NCBI GenBank assembly: GCA_964367935.1
Contig: CAYIYZ010000003.1
Span: 1-64,000 of the forward strand
Direction of reading: 5' to 3'
DNA from: Scatomorpha sp964367935
GTDB lineage: Bacteria; Bacillota; Clostridia; Oscillospirales; Oscillospiraceae
DNA: 64,000 nt
The position numbers and the translations under genes were made by a program. Below, in pieces: positions 61,658-64,000 of this stretch (positions are counted from its first letter, which is position 1; every line of letters begins with the position of its first letter). Below the pieces are notes generated by a model, which had not been told where the DNA came from, did not search any database, and worked only from the letters and a program-made list of their open reading frames with translations.

Positions 61658-61718
61658 TTGACAAGGTGTGCTGATGTGTGATACAGTGTGCTTGTCCAAC
61701 AAGTACACTGTATCACAC
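61658..61718 (+). promoter_or_regulatory. Promoter and palindromic operator of the GntR-ABC operon
   Basis: TTGACA (61,658-61,663), 18 bases, TACAGT (61,682-61,687). A 43-base inverted repeat (61,676-61,718) covers the -10 and start site: arms of 14 identical bases GTGTGATACAGTGT, one mismatch, five more paired bases (CTTGT/ACAAG), and a 3-base centre. The GntR gene starts 14 bases on, so autorepression is likely. Confidence 0.75.
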
Positions 61719-61731
61719 AAGGAGGTGCGCC

Positions 61732-62109
61732 GTGGAGATCATAATAAGCAGTAATACGAGTAAGCCTATTTACGAGCAGATCACTTCGCAATTTAAGGCC
61801 ATGATTATGAGCGGTGAGCTTAAAACGGGTGATCCTATACCGTCCATGCGCTCACTCGCCAAGACTATTCATGTCAGTGTTATCACCGTACAAAAGGCCT
61901 ATGAGGATTTGACACGTGACGGTTTCATTGAAACCACCGTCGGTCGTGGCAGTTTCGTTGCCGCTCAGAACAAGGATTTTATTCAGGAGGAACAGCAAAA
62001 GCTGGCTGAGGCGCATTTGATGGCGGCGGCGGATATCGCTCGTCAGAATGGTATATCACTTGACAAGATAACGGAGCTACTTAAATTATTTTACCTGGAG
62101 GGCGAATAA
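61732..62109 (+). CDS. GntR-family repressor, YtrA subfamily (125 aa)
   Basis: Winged-helix DNA-binding domain at about 8-75 with family marks PIYEQITSQFKAMI, GDPIPSMRSLAKTIHVS, TVQKAYEDLTRDGFIET and GRGSFVA, plus the very short helical C-terminus typical of YtrA-type regulators, which control ABC transporter operons. Start GTG at 61,732 with AAGGAGGTG just upstream; there is no ATG in that position, and earlier codons lie inside the operator. The stop touches the ATG of the ATPase gene. It likely binds the palindrome in its own promoter and is released by a wall-acting drug or other stress (inferred from relatives). Confidence 0.93.
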   Translation: MEIIISSNTSKPIYEQITSQFKAMIMSGELKTGDPIPSMRSLAKTIHVSVITVQKAYEDLTRDGFIETTVGRGSFVAAQNKDFIQEEQQKLAEAHLMAAADIARQNGISLDKITELLKLFYLEGE

Positions 62110-62973
62110 ATGGAATACACACTGCAAGTCAAAAATCTCTGTAAGTCGTATAAAAATGCGGACTTCAAATTAGACAATGTATCTTTTGATATCCCGAAAG
62201 GCTCTATCATGGGCTTTGTGGGTAAAAACGGTGCAGGTAAGAGCACTACTATTAACGCCTTGTTGAATATCATACGCAAAGACAGCGGCGAAGTCAATTT
62301 ATTCGGTGAGACTATGACGGACACTACAAAGAACATACGTAATGATATAGGCGTGGTGTTCGACACGCTCAGCTTTTCCACCGAGCTCACTGTACTAAAG
62401 CTCGAAAAAGTCATGGCGGACATTTATTCGAGTTGGGACAAGGCTGTCTTTCTCCAGCTTCTGGAAAGATTTAAACTACCCACGGATAAAAAGCTCAAAA
62501 CCTTTTCACGAGGTATGACCATGAAGCTCTCGATAGCCGTCGCTCTGTCCCATAAGGCGAAGCTGCTCATTTTAGATGAGGCAACAGCTGGGCTTGACCC
62601 CGTTATACGTGAGGAAATTCTCGATATATTTTTAGAGTTTGTCGAGGACGAAAATAACTCTATATTAATCTCATCGCACATATCGAGTGACCTTGAAAAA
62701 GTAGCTGATTACATCACTTTCATAGACGATGGCAAGATTATTTTATCAGAAACAAAAGACAGGCTCATTTACGAGTACGGTATCGCTCGCATGAGGCAGA
62801 GCGATTTTGATAGGCTCGATAAGTCGGAGTATCTAAGCCACAGGCAAAGGGGTTTGCAGCTCGAGGTGCTTGTCAGCGATAGACGTGAGTTTGCGAGAAA
62901 TTACCCGACAGTAGTGCTTGATAACGCAAGCATAGATGAAATTTTACCACTTTTGACAAGGGAGGTCAGCTGA
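62110..62973 (+). CDS. ABC transporter ATPase (287 aa)
   Basis: ATPase of a drug-export or membrane-stress ABC system of the kind paired with YtrA regulators (YtrB/BcrA-like). Walker A GKNGAGKST, a degenerate signature FSRGMTMK as is usual in this group, Walker B LLILDEATAGLD, and the switch His in ISSHIS. Starts directly after the regulator stop, and a one-base gap (TGA-T-ATG) separates it from the permease gene. The trailing 60 residues beyond the ATPase fold are typical of the family. Confidence 0.93.
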   Translation: MEYTLQVKNLCKSYKNADFKLDNVSFDIPKGSIMGFVGKNGAGKSTTINALLNIIRKDSGEVNLFGETMTDTTKNIRNDIGVVFDTLSFSTELTVLKLEKVMADIYSSWDKAVFLQLLERFKLPTDKKLKTFSRGMTMKLSIAVALSHKAKLLILDEATAGLDPVIREEILDIFLEFVEDENNSILISSHISSDLEKVADYITFIDDGKIILSETKDRLIYEYGIARMRQSDFDRLDKSEYLSHRQRGLQLEVLVSDRREFARNYPTVVLDNASIDEILPLLTREVS

Positions 62974-62974
62974 T

Positions 62975-63628
62975 ATGAAAGGTCTTATACGCAATAATTT
63001 TTACATGTTAGGCTCGGGTCTGACACTAACTTTCGTTTTCTCTGCCCTTGGCGTAATAGTGTCAGCCGTGCTGGGTGCTCTTTCTGAAAACAGCGGCCAA
63101 CTTATTTCGGGCATCATAGGCGCTCAACTCGGAGGTTTCGGCGCTCTTGCGGGTACCGCCATGCTAAAGGATGCCATTTGTAAATGGAATAAGTTTGAGC
63201 TGACCATGCCCGTCAGCAGAGGCGATGTCATTAAGGCGAGATACATATCCTACATTATATTTATCCTCATGGGACTTTTGATGGCGGCACTCAGCGTCTT
63301 TGGGCTCTCTCTTACGGCAGAGTCGGTTGACATGGAGCGTGTGGGCTTCGGTTTCACTTTCGGGCTTGCTTTCGGACTGTCGCTTCCGACCTTCATGTCA
63401 CCGCTCGCTTTGATATTCGGTGCGGACAAGAACGATATTTTGCTATTTATTTCTGTATTTCTCAGCTTGGGGCTATTTATCGGTAGCAGTGCCGCACTAA
63501 CTCCGATATTAAATGAGACATCTGATCCGAACTTCGTGTTTCGTCTGGGTTACTTTGTGTTTAGCATTATTCTCTTTGGCATATCTTTCCTCGTTTCACT
63601 TAAGATCTACAAGAAAAAAGAGCTATAA
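62975..63628 (+). CDS. ABC-2-type permease (217 aa)
   Basis: Membrane partner of the ATPase above: six hydrophobic segments over 217 aa, with a cytoplasmic loop FELTMPVSRGDVIKARY after the second, characteristic of ABC-2 permeases in YtrA-linked operons (ABC2_membrane_5-like). GGAGGT precedes the ATG. Last gene of the operon. The substrate is unknown. Confidence 0.88.
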   Translation: MKGLIRNNFYMLGSGLTLTFVFSALGVIVSAVLGALSENSGQLISGIIGAQLGGFGALAGTAMLKDAICKWNKFELTMPVSRGDVIKARYISYIIFILMGLLMAALSVFGLSLTAESVDMERVGFGFTFGLAFGLSLPTFMSPLALIFGADKNDILLFISVFLSLGLFIGSSAALTPILNETSDPNFVFRLGYFVFSIILFGISFLVSLKIYKKKEL

Positions 63629-63642
63629 ACCACTCACCATCT

Positions 63643-63687
63643 ATAAAAAACGGTACCAAGTTTTTTGCTTGGTACCGCTTTTTTATA
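63643..63687. terminator. Bidirectional terminator between convergent genes
   Basis: CGGTACCAAG / CTTGGTACCG with a 7-base loop, flanked by CTATAAAAAA and TTTTTTATAG, so T runs exist on both strands. It serves the plus-strand permease and the minus-strand dehydrogenase. Confidence 0.85.
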
Positions 63688-64000
63688 GATATTTATCTAA
63701 AATCTTTATCAGCTCTTTACGATTATTTTCACTTAGCGCAAATGGGTGAGGGTCGGCAAAAACACCATAGTCATTATCGAAATACTTTCCGCCTGCATTC
63801 TCAAACACGTCCGAGAGTGCCGCTCGTCTTAGTATATCCGCACCTATTTTAAGGTCATAACCCTGTCTGCCGTAGGCTTCCTTAACCATTTTACTGCCCA
63901 AAAATGACTTTGGATTAACGGCAATTATATTAACACCCGTATCTTTTGCAAGCTCCATAGACCACATGGTAATGGCAAGTTTGCTTTCGGCGTAAGCCTC
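63683..64000 (-). CDS. Short-chain dehydrogenase/reductase, C-terminal part (runs off the window)
   Basis: The minus strand encodes the end of an SDR-family NAD(P)-dependent oxidoreductase. At the window edge the catalytic YxxxK is readable (AYAESKLA), followed by the helix, IIAVNPKSFLGSKMV in the substrate loop (AVNPG-like), and a C-terminal region with YFDNDYGVF. The frame is open through position 64,000, so the N-terminal Rossmann half lies beyond. The substrate cannot be told. Confidence 0.85.
   Translation of the reverse strand, partial: EAYAESKLAITMWSMELAKDTGVNIIAVNPKSFLGSKMVKEAYGRQGYDLKIGADILRRAALSDVFENAGGKYFDNDYGVFADPHPFALSENNRKELIKILDKYL

Overview
The window looks like a chromosomal segment of an anaerobic, Gram-positive-type Clostridia (Firmicutes/Bacillota). 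The evidence is: many S-layer-homology (SLH) surface proteins with Sec signal peptides, an [FeFe]-hydrogenase operon, pyrophosphate-type phosphofructokinase, Bacillus-like yclNOPQ order in an iron-siderophore operon, a YtrA-type GntR regulator, strong AGGAGG ribosome-binding sites, and textbook TTGACA-17-TATAAT promoters. Genus cannot be told from sequence alone. I saw no tRNA, rRNA, CRISPR array, transposase or phage gene.

Layout. (1) 1-45,400 is dominated by a surface-protein locus: a giant minus-strand SLH protein of about 4,613 aa (391-14,232), then plus-strand SLH proteins of about 1,623, 1,910, 776, 705 (SLH at the N-terminus, fused to a 5'-nucleotidase-like domain), 2,263 and 212 aa. 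Two decayed plus-strand SLH gene remnants (about 89-208 and 14,390-14,517) lie on either side of the giant gene. Both keep the same GGCGGTCACC/GGTGACCGCC terminator that follows the intact 776-aa gene, so the locus has been reshaped by duplication and internal deletion. (2) Embedded in it are the hydCBA operon (14,848-18,968; predicted NAD- and ferredoxin-linked, electron-bifurcating hydrogenase) and a sensor kinase/response regulator pair (34,905-37,555) directly upstream of the 2,263-aa surface protein. (3) 45,763-50,895 holds an S41-like lipoprotein, a truncated MATE transporter, an ABC exporter, an Ldh/Mdh-family oxidoreductase and a small membrane protein. (4) 51,313-55,192 is a four-gene yclNOPQ-like iron-chelate uptake operon with a DtxR/IdeR-like box on its promoter. 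(5) 55,530-59,841 holds class II aldolase divergent from PPi-phosphofructokinase, and directly downstream of the aldolase an intact P1B-ATPase-like gene in which every catalytic motif is altered. (6) 60,155-63,628 holds an Lsa-type ABC-F protein and a GntR-ABC-permease operon behind a long near-perfect palindromic operator. The window closes in a partial short-chain dehydrogenase.

Working picture. The cell decorates its wall with very long, repeat-built proteins held through SLH domains, whose C-terminal cassettes look homogenised among paralogues, possibly under control of the two-component pair. Metabolism is fermentative: glycolysis with a reversible PPi step and disposal of electrons as H2. 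The strongest candidates for undescribed biology are the catalytically dead P-type ATPase paired with aldolase, the SLH locus with its remnants and homogenised anchors, and the conserved N-terminal module shared by the two largest surface proteins.
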